NCBI RefSeq assembly: GCF_003696345.1
Contig: NZ_RFLX01000002.1
Span: forward strand, 124,001-188,000
DNA: 64,000 bases
Origin: Teichococcus wenyumeiae
Lineage (GTDB): Bacteria; Pseudomonadota; Alphaproteobacteria; Acetobacterales; Acetobacteraceae
Reading direction: 5' to 3'
Shown here in pieces: positions 56,468 to 64,000 of this stretch; positions within the stretch are counted from its first letter, which is position 1; each line of letters begins with the position of its first letter. The notes under the pieces were generated by a model. That model was not told the origin of the DNA, did not search any database, and saw nothing but the letters and a program-made list of their open reading frames with translations. The translations under genes and the position numbers were made by a program.

Positions 56468-57124
56468 ATGAAGTTCTTTGTGGATACCGCCGAGGTATCC
56501 GAAATCCGCGCGCTTGCTGAACTTGGCATGGTCGATGGTGTCACCACCAATCCCTCGCTGATTGCCAAGTCCGGCCGCAAGATGGCCGAGGTCATCGCCG
56601 AGATCTGCACCGTGACCCCCGGCCATGTCTCCGCCGAGGTCACGGCCACGGACTATGAGGGCATGCTGGCCGAAGGCCGCTTCCTGCGCAACATCGCCAG
56701 CAACGTCGCGGTCAAGGTGCCGCTGACGGAAGCCGGCCTGCGCACCTGCCGCACGCTCTCCGATGAAGGCACCCCGGTCAACGTGACCCTCTGCTTCACC
56801 GCCACCCAGGCGCTGCTGGCGGCCAAGGCGGGTGCCACCTACATCTCGCCCTTCGTTGGCCGGCTGGACGACCTGGCGCAGGACGGCATGCAGCTGATCG
56901 AGGACATCGTCACGATCTACGACAACTACCCGGCCATCAAGACCGAGGTGCTGGTGGCTTCCATCCGCCACCCGCTGCACTTGGCCCAGGCGGCCAAGAT
57001 CGGCGCCGGCGTCGCCACCCTGCCGCCCGCCGTGATCCGCCAGCTGATCAAGCACCCGCTGACCGACCGGGGCCTGGAAGCCTTCCTGGCGGACTGGAAG
57101 AAGACGGGCCAGAGCATCCTGTGA
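56468..57124 (+). CDS. tal: Transaldolase (TalC/fructose-6-phosphate aldolase type)
   Basis: A 218-residue short-form transaldolase of the pentose phosphate pathway, or the related fructose-6-phosphate aldolase. The Schiff-base lysine is K83 ([12 protein letters not shown]); [26 protein letters not shown] and the C-terminal [15 protein letters not shown] are typical. The start at 56468 gives the family N terminus; the frame runs 34 codons further upstream into priA. It overlaps the next gene by 4 nt (GTGA). Transaldolase versus aldolase cannot be settled by eye. Confidence 0.94.
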   Translation: MKFFVDTAEVSEIRALAELGMVDGVTTNPSLIAKSGRKMAEVIAEICTVTPGHVSAEVTATDYEGMLAEGRFLRNIASNVAVKVPLTEAGLRTCRTLSDEGTPVNVTLCFTATQALLAAKAGATYISPFVGRLDDLAQDGMQLIEDIVTIYDNYPAIKTEVLVASIRHPLHLAQAAKIGAGVATLPPAVIRQLIKHPLTDRGLEAFLADWKKTGQSIL

Positions 57125-57735
57125 GCAAGGACGGCGCCGACCGGGTTGCCGCCTGGTTGCGCGCCAACCCTTCCTTCCTGGCGGAGCGGCCGGACCTCTA
57201 CCGGCTGCTCACGCCGCCCCGCCGCATCCATGGCGAAGGGTTGGCCGACCACATGGCCGCCATGCTGGATGCCGAGCGCGCGGCCAACCGCGACCTCGCC
57301 GCCAGCGCCCGCGCCGAGGAAAGCTTCGTGCACCGCGCCCAGCGCGCCGTGGTGGCGCTGATCGCCGCCCCTGATGCCGCCGAGGCCGTGTCCCAGGAAT
57401 GGCCCGCGCTGCTCGGCATGGACCATTGCGCCCTGGCCGATGAGGGCGCGCCCGCGCCGCACCGCCGCAGCCTGCCGCCCGGCACGGTGCAGGCGCTGCT
57501 GCCCACCGGCCGCGACACCCTGTTGCGCGACGACCCTTCCGATGCCGCGCTGCTGCATGGGGAGGCCGCCGCGCTGATCACCCGGGACGCCCTGGCCCGC
57601 CTGCCGCTGCCCGGCGCGCCCGCCATGCTGGTGCTGGGCGCCCGGCAGGCGGCTGCCCTGCCCCGTGGCAGCGCCGCGCCGCCCCTGCGCTTCCTGGCCG
57701 CCGCCCTGGCCGCCGCGCTGTCGCGCCAGCCATGA
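57121..57735 (+). CDS. DUF484 family protein
   Basis: A 204-residue cytoplasmic protein of the DUF484 family, with a GAF-like fold and unknown function. The N terminus has the family pattern [22 protein letters not shown], followed by a helix and a GAF-like half ending in a hydrophobic Ala-rich helix. The GTG start overlaps tal, and its end overlaps xerC by 4 nt (ATGA). DUF484 genes very often precede xerC, suggesting a role tied to recombination or chromosome resolution. Confidence 0.85.
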   Translation: MSKDGADRVAAWLRANPSFLAERPDLYRLLTPPRRIHGEGLADHMAAMLDAERAANRDLAASARAEESFVHRAQRAVVALIAAPDAAEAVSQEWPALLGMDHCALADEGAPAPHRRSLPPGTVQALLPTGRDTLLRDDPSDAALLHGEAAALITRDALARLPLPGAPAMLVLGARQAAALPRGSAAPPLRFLAAALAAALSRQP

Positions 57736-58640
57736 CCGGGCTGGAAGCACGCGCCGCCTTCCTGGACTGGCTGGAAAAGGAACGCCGCGCCAGCCCGCAC
57801 ACCCTGGAAGCCTATGGCGCCGACCTGGCCGACCTGCTGGGCTTCCTCAGCCGCCACCTGGGCGCCGAGCCGGACCTGAAATCCCTTGGTGCCCTGCGCC
57901 CGGCCGACCTACGCTCCTTCCTGGCCTTCCGTGCCGAGAAGGGCGACAGCGCCAGCACCCGCGCCCGCAAGCTGGCGGCGGTGCGCAGCTTCATGCGTTT
58001 CCTGGCGAAGCGGCATGGCGTCTCGCCCGATGCCATCGCCGGGCTGCGTGGTCCGCGCCTGAAGCCCCCCGCCCCCCGCGCCCTGCGCGAAGCCGAGGCC
58101 CGCGACGTCATCGCGGAAGTCGGCAGCGTCGAGAATTCCAACCTGCTGTCGTTGCGGGACCAGGCGCTCTTCACCCTGCTCTATGGCTGCGGCCTGCGCA
58201 TCTCGGAGGCGCTGGCGCTGGATGTGCGGGATGCTCCCCGCGCCGGCACCGGCCTGCGGGTGCGCGGCAAGGGCGGCAAGGAACGGCTGGTGCCGGTGCT
58301 GCCGGCCGTGGAGGCGGCCATCTCCGCCTATCTCACGGCACGTGGCGGCCCCCTGCCCGAGGCGCCGCTGTTTCTCGGCGCGCGCGGCGGGCGGCTGGAC
58401 CCGGCCATCGCCCAGAAGGCGCTGCGGGATTACCGCCGCCTCGCCGGCCTGCCGGAACACACCACCCCGCATGCACTGCGGCATTCCTTCGCCACCCATC
58501 TGCTGGGCGCGGGGGCTGACCTGCGTGCCATCCAGGAGCTGCTGGGGCATGCCAGCCTCTCCACCACCCAGCGCTATACCAGCGTGGATGCGGTGCGGCT
58601 GCTGGAGACCTGGCAGAAGGCGCATCCGCGCAGCGAATGA
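57732..58640 (+). CDS. xerC: Tyrosine recombinase XerC
   Basis: A 302-residue site-specific recombinase that resolves chromosome dimers at dif with XerD. The N-terminal core-binding domain covers residues 1-110; the catalytic residues are R156, K180, H247, R250, H273 and nucleophile Y282. All are present, so it should be active. Placement after DUF484 supports XerC rather than XerD or a mobile integrase, and no mobile element is adjacent. Confidence 0.95.
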   Translation: MTGLEARAAFLDWLEKERRASPHTLEAYGADLADLLGFLSRHLGAEPDLKSLGALRPADLRSFLAFRAEKGDSASTRARKLAAVRSFMRFLAKRHGVSPDAIAGLRGPRLKPPAPRALREAEARDVIAEVGSVENSNLLSLRDQALFTLLYGCGLRISEALALDVRDAPRAGTGLRVRGKGGKERLVPVLPAVEAAISAYLTARGGPLPEAPLFLGARGGRLDPAIAQKALRDYRRLAGLPEHTTPHALRHSFATHLLGAGADLRAIQELLGHASLSTTQRYTSVDAVRLLETWQKAHPRSE

Positions 58641-58685
58641 AGCGGCCGGGGCCAAAGAGGGCCCTGCCCTCTCTGGACACTCCCG

Positions 58686-58887
58686 CCGGGGTGGAAAGTC
58701 CACCCCGGACCCCGCTTCGAATTTTTTAGCTGACGCAGCAGCGCCGCCATCAATGAAAAAGGCCGCCTGGACGGCGGCCTCCGTCGCTGGAGGTCCATGA
58801 CCTCCAGCGGAACCACCTGCCGAAAACAGATGGCGGGGTCTGGGGTGACACTGTCACCCCAGCGGGGTCCAGGGGCAGCGCCCCTGG
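58686..58887. repeat. Cluster of three perfect short hairpins (palindromic repeats)
   Basis: Three similar perfect hairpins: CCGGGGTGGA-AAG-TCCACCCCGG (58686-58708), CTGGGGTGAC-ACT-GTCACCCCAG (58840-58862) and CCAGGGGC-AGC-GCCCCTGG (58869-58887), all with 3-nt loops. Short flanks GGACCCCGC and GCGGGGTCC are inverted copies of each other. They resemble dispersed intergenic palindromes of GC-rich alphaproteobacteria. The first is followed 14 nt later by six Ts and may end the xerC message. Confidence 0.65.
58755..58780 (-). terminator. Rho-independent terminator of lpd
   Basis: On the minus strand AGGCCGCC, 5-nt loop, GGCGGCCT is a perfect 8-bp stem directly followed by TTTTT. It lies about 117 nt past the lpd stop, beyond two of the palindromes. 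Confidence 0.75.
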
Positions 58888-58896
58888 CCTGTCCGG

Positions 58897-60288
58897 TCAG
58901 ATATGCAGCGCGCGCCCGTCCACGGCGAGCGCCGCTTCCTTCACCGCCTCGTTCAGCGTCGGGTGGGCATGGCAGGTGCGAGCCACGTCCTCGGCGCTGG
59001 CGCCGAATTCCATGGCAATCGCCACTTCCGCGATCAGCGTGCCGGCATCCGGGCCCAGGATATGGCAGCCCAGCACGCGGTCGGTCTTCTTGTCCGCCAG
59101 GATCTTCACGAAGCCATCGGTGTCGCCCATCGCGCGGGCACGGCCATTGGCCATGAAGGGGAACTTGCCGGACTTGTATTCCTGGCCGCGGGCCTTCAGC
59201 TCCTCCTCCGTCTCGCCCACCGAGGCCACTTCCGGCCAGGTGTAGACGATGCTCGGGATGACGCCGTAGTTCACGTGGCCGGCCTGGCCCACCAGCTGCT
59301 CGGCCAGGGCCACGCCCTCGTCCTCGGCCTTGTGGGCCAGCATGGGGCCGACGATCACGTCGCCGATGGCATAGATGCCGGGAACATTGGTGCGGAAGTG
59401 GTGGTCGGTCTTCACCCGGCCGCGCTCGTCACGCTCCACGCCCACGGTGTCCAGGCCGAGGCCATCCGTGTAGGCGCGGCGGCCGATGGCCAGCAGCACC
59501 ACATCGGCCTTCAGCTCCTCGGCGGCGCCGCCGGCGGCGGGCTCCACCGTCAGGGTCACGCCCTCGGCGGTCTTGGCGGCGGCGGTGACCTTGGACTTCA
59601 GCTTGAACTTGAAGCCCTGCTTGGTCAGCACGCGCTCGAACTGCTTGGACACCTCGTTGTCCATGGTCGGCGTGATGCGGTCGAGGAATTCCACCACCGT
59701 CACCTCGGCGCCCAGGCGGCGCCAGACGGAGCCCAGCTCCAGGCCGATGACGCCGCCGCCGATGACCACGAGGTGGCCCGGCACCTTCTCCAGCTCCAGC
59801 GCGCCGGTGGAGGTGACGATCTGCTTCTCATCCACCTCGACGCCCTTCAGCGGCATGCTGTCGGAGCCGGTGGCGATGACGATGTTCTTGGTGCTGTAGG
59901 ACTGGCCGGCGACCTCGACGGTGCCGGGGGCGGTGATCTTGCCCTCGCCCTTCAGCCAGGTGACCTTGTTCTTCTTGAAGAGGAACTCGACGCCCTTCAC
60001 GTTCGCACCAACGACCTCGCCCTTGCGGGCCAGCATGCGGGACAGGTCCAGCTTCACCCCATCCACCAGGATGCCGTGGTCGGCGAACTTGTGCTGCGTC
60101 TCCTCGAAAGCCTCGGAGGACTGCAGCAGCGCCTTGGAGGGGATGCAGCCCACGTTCAGGCAGGTGCCGCCGAGCGTGTCGCGCTTCTCGACGCAGGCGA
60201 CCTTCAGCCCGAGCTGGGCGGCGCGGATGGCGCAGACATAGCCACCGGGGCCGGCACCGATGACAATGACGTCGAAGCTCTCGGACAT
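58897..60288 (-). CDS. lpdA: Dihydrolipoyl dehydrogenase
   Basis: A 463-residue flavoprotein, E3 of 2-oxo acid dehydrogenase complexes: it reoxidises dihydrolipoamide with NAD. FAD site [21 protein letters not shown], redox disulfide C43-C48 (GGTCLNVGC), NAD site [13 protein letters not shown], and the catalytic pair H442-E447 ([10 protein letters not shown]) are intact. It belongs with sucA-odhB but is separated by a glycosyltransferase gene and a terminator. The 174-nt gap at 60289-60462 must hold its promoter; I found no convincing boxes. AGGA lies 10 nt before the ATG. Confidence 0.97.
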   Translation of the reverse strand: MSESFDVIVIGAGPGGYVCAIRAAQLGLKVACVEKRDTLGGTCLNVGCIPSKALLQSSEAFEETQHKFADHGILVDGVKLDLSRMLARKGEVVGANVKGVEFLFKKNKVTWLKGEGKITAPGTVEVAGQSYSTKNIVIATGSDSMPLKGVEVDEKQIVTSTGALELEKVPGHLVVIGGGVIGLELGSVWRRLGAEVTVVEFLDRITPTMDNEVSKQFERVLTKQGFKFKLKSKVTAAAKTAEGVTLTVEPAAGGAAEELKADVVLLAIGRRAYTDGLGLDTVGVERDERGRVKTDHHFRTNVPGIYAIGDVIVGPMLAHKAEDEGVALAEQLVGQAGHVNYGVIPSIVYTWPEVASVGETEEELKARGQEYKSGKFPFMANGRARAMGDTDGFVKILADKKTDRVLGCHILGPDAGTLIAEVAIAMEFGASAEDVARTCHAHPTLNEAVKEAALAVDGRALHI

Positions 60289-60462
60289 GAGTCAGGGTTC
60301 CTGCTTGACTAACGGTTGCCGGAAACTGGCCCGGTCGCGTCGCAGGAGCAAGGGGGCCAAGGGCTTTGTGCGGTGCGAAAAGCCATGCGCGGGCCGCTGC
60401 GCAAGCATGATCAAACGCAACATGCCCAAGGCCGCGCCAGCAAGGCGGGCCTCCGGCTCCTG

Positions 60463-61680
60463 TCAGGCCGAAGCCCGGGACCGGCGGCGCGGCCAGTAGG
60501 ACGCGGCCCGCAGGTAAGGGTCCAGGGCCACGCCACGCCAGCCATGTCCGGCCGGTGCCGCGATGACCTCCCCGTAGAGTGCCTCGAACTCGCCCACCAT
60601 CCGCTCAACGGAGAAGCTCTGCGATACCGCCTGCTGCCCGGCCCTTCCCATGGTGGCCCGCATCGTCGCATCCTCCGCCAGTTGGTCCAGGTTTCGGGCC
60701 AGGGAGGCTATGATACCCTCCTCCTCCGTCTCATGCACCAGCAGGCCGGTCCGGCCATCCTGCACCACCTCGGGGATGCCGCCGGTGGCCACCGCCACGC
60801 AGGGGAGGCCACAAACTGCGGCTTCGGCCAGCACCAGCCCGAAGGCTTCCACCCGCGAAGCCAGCGCGAAGCAGTCGGCATCCTGGTAGGTTGCCGCCAG
60901 CGCGGGCCTGCCCCCCAGGAAGTGGACCCTGCCTTGCAGGCCGAGATGGCGGGCAGTCTCTTCCAGCGCCCCACGATCCTCCCCTTCCCCGACGATCACC
61001 AGACGCGCCGGGCTGCTGGTCCGCATGCGGGTCAGGGCGGCGATCAGCCGGTCATGGCCCTTGCGCCGGATCAGGGAGCCCACCGAAAGGATCACGAAGT
61101 CGTCCGGAGAGATGCCGAGGGCCTGCCGGAAGCCCCGGTCGGGCCCGGCAAGGCGGGCCTCGTCGATGCCGTTCATCACGACCCGCAGCCGGCTCGCCGC
61201 CAGCCCGTCCTCCCCCAGCCCCTGCAGCACGTGCCGCGACGCGCCGACAACGCGGCTCGCCATGTGCAGCAGCGTCACGTAGCGCGAACGCTTGTGGTAG
61301 GGAGCGTGCAGATGCGCCAGCAGCGGCACCCCGGCCATGCGGGCCGCCGGCGCCATCCACTGGCACGGCGCCGCGCCATTGGCATGGACCATCGCCACAT
61401 TCTCTTGCCGGATGAGGCGAATGCCTTCGCGCACCAGGCGCAGGAAGGCCATGGGGCTGGGGCGCGGCGAGGAATAGTCCAGGAAATAGGCCATGGGTGA
61501 GATGACGGACTGCACGCCGATGCGGCGGGCTTCCGCAGCGATGGCCTCCGCATTGCACCACAAGAGGGCGCGGAAGCGGCGCTGGTCGAGACCGGCCATG
61601 AGGTCGAGGAGGACACGTTCGCTGCCCCGGATCCAGTTTTCGCCGAAATGCACGAAAAGGATCGTCTTCCGGTGAGCCAT
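60463..61680 (-). CDS. Glycosyltransferase family 4 protein
   Basis: A 405-residue GT-B fold glycosyltransferase for an extracellular or envelope sugar polymer. The N-terminal domain opens KTILFVHFGENWIRGSERVLLDL; the C-terminal nucleotide-sugar site has VGSLIRRKGHD, VGEGEDRGALE, FLGG, and the E-x7-E motif EAFGLVLAEA, followed by GLPCVAVATGGIPE. Donor and acceptor are unknown. It is alone, between the odhB terminator and lpd. The region 61690-61800 upstream is markedly AT-rich for this window, and probably holds its promoter, with GGGGGAG as ribosome site. Confidence 0.88.
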   Translation of the reverse strand: MAHRKTILFVHFGENWIRGSERVLLDLMAGLDQRRFRALLWCNAEAIAAEARRIGVQSVISPMAYFLDYSSPRPSPMAFLRLVREGIRLIRQENVAMVHANGAAPCQWMAPAARMAGVPLLAHLHAPYHKRSRYVTLLHMASRVVGASRHVLQGLGEDGLAASRLRVVMNGIDEARLAGPDRGFRQALGISPDDFVILSVGSLIRRKGHDRLIAALTRMRTSSPARLVIVGEGEDRGALEETARHLGLQGRVHFLGGRPALAATYQDADCFALASRVEAFGLVLAEAAVCGLPCVAVATGGIPEVVQDGRTGLLVHETEEEGIIASLARNLDQLAEDATMRATMGRAGQQAVSQSFSVERMVGEFEALYGEVIAAPAGHGWRGVALDPYLRAASYWPRRRSRASA

Positions 61681-61824
61681 CCAGCTTCAACTCCCCCAGC
61701 GCCAGATACGAGGCGTTCCGCCTTAAATTCCAGCTTTTTCGTATTTTTGAGATATCCTGAGCGTAGCACTCCGTATCGTTTTTGCAATGGAATTCTTGGT
61801 GCCGGGGCAGCTTGGCGACCGGAC

Positions 61825-61866
61825 AAAAAAAAGCGGCGAGGACCGCGTTTCCGCGATCCTCGCCGC
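61825..61866 (-). terminator. Rho-independent terminator of odhB
   Basis: On the minus strand a stem of 10 bp plus 4 bp across one mismatch (61833-61847 with 61852-61866) and a 4-nt loop is followed by eight Ts. It begins 24 nt past the odhB stop and should end the sucA-odhB transcript. Confidence 0.85.
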
Positions 61867-61889
61867 CCCGTTCGGGCCGTTGCTGAGGC

Positions 61890-63158
61890 TTAGAGGTCCA
61901 GCAGCAGCCGGCGCGGGTCTTCCAGGCTCTCCTTCACGCGCACCAGGAAGGAGACCGCTTCCTTCCCGTCGACGATGCGGTGGTCGTAGGACAGCGCCAG
62001 ATACATCATCGGGCGGACCTCGATCTTGCCGTTCACCACCATCGCGCGCTCCTTGATGGAGTGCATGCCCAGGATGCCCGACTGCGGCGGGTTCAGGATC
62101 GGCGTGGAAAGCAGCGAGCCGTAGATGCCGCCATTGGTGATGGTGAAGCTGCCGCCGGAGAGTTCCTCCAGCTTCAGCTGGCCGTCACGCGCCTTGCGGC
62201 CGAAGCCGGCGATCGACTTCTCGATATCCGCGAAGGACATCTGGTCCGCGTTGCGCAGCACCGGCACGACCAGGCCGTTCGGGCCGCCGACGGCGATGCC
62301 CATGTGCACGAAGTTCTTGTAGACGATGTCGTCGCCGTCGATCTCGGCATTGACCGCCGGGTATTCCTTCAGCGCGGCCACGCAGGCCTTCACGAAGAAG
62401 GACATGAAGCCGAGCTTGGTGCCGAGCTTCTTCTCGAAGGCGTCCTTGTACTCGCTGCGCAGCGACATCACGGCCGACATGTCCACCTCGTTGAAGGTGG
62501 TCAGCATGGCGGCGGTGTTCTGCGCCTCCTTCAGCCGGTTGGCGATGGTCTTGCGCAGGCGGGTCATCTTCACCCGCTCCTCGCCGCCTTCCAGGGCGCG
62601 CGGCGCCTTGGCGGCCGGCTTGGCAGCGGGGGCCGCGGCCGGGCGGGCCAGGAAGTCCTGCACGTCGCCCTTGCTGATGCGGCCGTCCTTGGCCGTGCCC
62701 GCGCCGATCTGATCGGCGGAGACGTTGTTCTCGGCCATCATCTTGGCGGCCGCCGGCAGCGGCGCATGGCCACCACCCGGGACGGAGACGGGGCCGGAAA
62801 CCGTGCGCGGCTCCTCGACCTTGGGCGCATTGGCCGGGTTGCCGGCGGTGGCGCCGGAAGCCTTCGGCGCCGGCGCCTTCTCGGTGCCCGGCACCTCGGT
62901 GGCCTTGGGGGACACCTTGCCCTCGCCGGCGGAGATGGTGCCGAGCAGCGCGCCCGGCTCCACCTCGGCGCCCTCATCGGCGGCGATCGCCTCCAGCACG
63001 CCAGCGGCGGGGGCGTTCACCTCCACCGTCACCTTGTCGGTCTCCAGCTCCACCAGCGGCTCGTCGGCAGCCACGGATTCGCCGGCCTTCTTCATCCAGC
63101 GCGCCACGGTGGCCGTGGAAACGCTCTCGCCCAGAGTGGGGACCAGGATCTCAGTCAT
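61890..63158 (-). CDS. odhB: 2-oxoglutarate dehydrogenase E2 (dihydrolipoyl succinyltransferase)
   Basis: A 422-residue E2 core of the 2-oxoglutarate dehydrogenase complex. One lipoyl domain at 1-75 with lipoyl-lysine K42 ([11 protein letters not shown]), an Ala/Pro-rich linker, a small E1/E3-binding domain near 130-165 ([30 protein letters not shown], residues split by G148), and the catalytic domain with [12 protein letters not shown] near the C terminus. It follows sucA by 39 nt on the minus strand, but lpd is not next to it. Confidence 0.96.
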   Translation of the reverse strand: MTEILVPTLGESVSTATVARWMKKAGESVAADEPLVELETDKVTVEVNAPAAGVLEAIAADEGAEVEPGALLGTISAGEGKVSPKATEVPGTEKAPAPKASGATAGNPANAPKVEEPRTVSGPVSVPGGGHAPLPAAAKMMAENNVSADQIGAGTAKDGRISKGDVQDFLARPAAAPAAKPAAKAPRALEGGEERVKMTRLRKTIANRLKEAQNTAAMLTTFNEVDMSAVMSLRSEYKDAFEKKLGTKLGFMSFFVKACVAALKEYPAVNAEIDGDDIVYKNFVHMGIAVGGPNGLVVPVLRNADQMSFADIEKSIAGFGRKARDGQLKLEELSGGSFTITNGGIYGSLLSTPILNPPQSGILGMHSIKERAMVVNGKIEVRPMMYLALSYDHRIVDGKEAVSFLVRVKESLEDPRRLLLDL

Positions 63159-63197
63159 TCTAAACGCCTCTCTACCGGTGCGTGCTCGAAGTTAACT

Positions 63198-64000
63198 TTA
63201 GGACAGACCGAGCGCTTCGCGCACCAGGGCTTCCTGCTGCTGCTGATGGACCTTGGCCGAGCCGGTGGCGGGGCTGGCCGCTTCCTCACGCCCCACATAG
63301 ACCGGGCGCTTGGACTTCACGCCCAGATCCTTCAGCACCTTCTCGATCCGCCGGTCCACGAAGGTCCAGGCACCCATGTTCTCGGGCTCTTCCTGGCACC
63401 AGATGATCTCGGCGTTCTTGTACTCGCCCAGGACCCGCGCCAGCGTGTTCTTGGGGAAGGGGTACATCTGCTCCAGGCGGATGATCGCCACCTCGTTCAG
63501 CTTCTTGTCGCGGCGCTCCTGCAGCAGGTCGTAATAGACCTTGCCGGTGCAGATCACGACGCGCTTCACCTGGTCCGGCGCCGCGATGGCATCCACTTCC
63601 GGGATCACGGTCTGGAAGGTGCTGCCGGGGGCGAAGTCGGCCAGGCTGCTGACGGCCAGCTTGTGGCGCAGCAGCGACTTCGGCGTCATCACGATCAGCG
63701 GCTTGCGGTAGTTCCGCTTCAGCTGCCGGCGCAGGGCGTGGAAGTAGTTGGCCGGGGTCGTGAAGTTGCAGACCGCCATGTTGTTCTCGGCGCAGAGCTG
63801 CAGGTAGCGCTCCAGGCGGGCGGAGGAATGCTCCGGCCCCTGCCCTTCATAGCCATGCGGCAGCAGCATCACGAGGCCGGACATGCGCAGCCACTTCGTC
63901 TCGGCGGAGGCGATGAACTGGTCGATCACCACCTGCGCGCCATTGGCGAAGTCGCCGAACTGGCCTTCCCACAGGGTCAGCGTGTTCGGGTCAGCCAGCG
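63198..64000 (-). CDS. sucA: 2-oxoglutarate dehydrogenase E1, C-terminal part (cut by window edge)
   Basis: The last 266 residues of the thiamine-dependent E1 subunit; the rest lies beyond the right edge. Seen: LADPNTLTLWEGQFGDFANGAQ at the very edge, MLLPHGYEGQGPEHSSARLERYLQL with its active-site histidine, NYFHALRRQL, and the C-terminal CQEEPENMGAW and VYVGREEAASPATG (TGS-type end). The reading frame is open to the window end on the minus strand, so this is truncation by the window, not a pseudogene. Confidence 0.95.
   Translation of the reverse strand, partial: LADPNTLTLWEGQFGDFANGAQVVIDQFIASAETKWLRMSGLVMLLPHGYEGQGPEHSSARLERYLQLCAENNMAVCNFTTPANYFHALRRQLKRNYRKPLIVMTPKSLLRHKLAVSSLADFAPGSTFQTVIPEVDAIAAPDQVKRVVICTGKVYYDLLQERRDKKLNEVAIIRLEQMYPFPKNTLARVLGEYKNAEIIWCQEEPENMGAWTFVDRRIEKVLKDLGVKSKRPVYVGREEAASPATGSAKVHQQQQEALVREALGLS

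Noticed and set aside
57732-58640. Mobile integrase
   Set aside because: The tyrosine recombinase is next to DUF484 in the housekeeping XerC setting; no attachment site, tRNA junction or cargo is adjacent.
58686-58887. CRISPR array
   Set aside because: The hairpins are few, differ in sequence and have no regular spacers; no cas gene is near.
61690-61800. AT-rich stretch as a sign of phage or insertion sequence
   Set aside because: Only about 110 nt long, with no terminal repeats, target duplication or transposase; best read as the glycosyltransferase promoter region.
63198-64000. Truncated sucA pseudogene
   Set aside because: The reading frame stays open to the window end, with conserved residues right up to the edge.

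Overview
The window is about 64 kb of very GC-rich DNA, densely packed with genes. It looks like the chromosome of an alphaproteobacterium, most likely of the Acetobacteraceae/Roseomonas type. That placement is an inference from three things: protein styles, the clpP-clpX-lon-HU-tRNA-nuo gene order with a complete nuoA-N operon, and a separate atpHAGDC operon followed by other genes. I see no phage, insertion sequence, CRISPR array or rRNA.

Layout. 1-3.45 kb: a signalling operon with overlapping genes, made of a hybrid histidine kinase (cut by the left edge), a lone receiver protein and an Hpt/receiver/GGDEF diguanylate cyclase. 3.5-6.1 kb: moaB, a PA0069/Rv2578c-type radical SAM protein behind a perfect alphaproteobacterial LexA-box motif, and a DUF899 thioredoxin-like protein. 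6.1-11 kb: purD, then divergent xseA, an M23 peptidase lipoprotein and a LuxR-type regulator. 11-28.8 kb, minus strand: the full complex I operon nuoABCDEFGHIJKLMN, running on through birA and coaX to ribonuclease J. 28.8-36 kb, minus strand: tig, clpP, clpX, lon, HU, tRNA-Val and tRNA-Asp upstream of nuo, with tRNA-Leu upstream of tig. This is a protein folding and proteolysis island, with a heat-shock-like promoter in front of lon.

36-48.9 kb is the more variable part. It holds an aminotransferase, a methyltransferase, an orphan AceE-like thiamine-diphosphate enzyme, radC, a PmbA/TldE protein coupled to an M16 peptidase, threonine synthase, a GH10 xylanase and an acyl-ACP-desaturase-like diiron protein. 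It also holds a PEP-CTERM surface protein gene with its own sigma-54 style promoter and terminator. 49-54 kb: the F1 ATP synthase operon atpHAGDC (minus). 54-58.6 kb: priA (minus), then tal, DUF484 and xerC as an overlapping plus-strand operon. 58.9-64 kb (minus): sucA (cut by the right edge) and odhB of 2-oxoglutarate dehydrogenase, a glycosyltransferase set between odhB and lpd, and lpd itself. A cluster of small perfect hairpins lies between xerC and lpd.

Most genes serve respiration and energy (nuo, atp, 2-oxoglutarate dehydrogenase), proteostasis and DNA maintenance (xseA, radC, priA, xerC, HU). The observations most worth following are the LexA-box radical SAM gene, the sigma-54/PEP-CTERM unit, the possible CTG start of the xylanase, and the orphan pyruvate-dehydrogenase-like E1. 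No stretch longer than about 300 bases lacks a gene. The longest gaps (44521-44809, 58641-58896, 28815-29045, 34330-34559) hold the promoters and hairpins listed.
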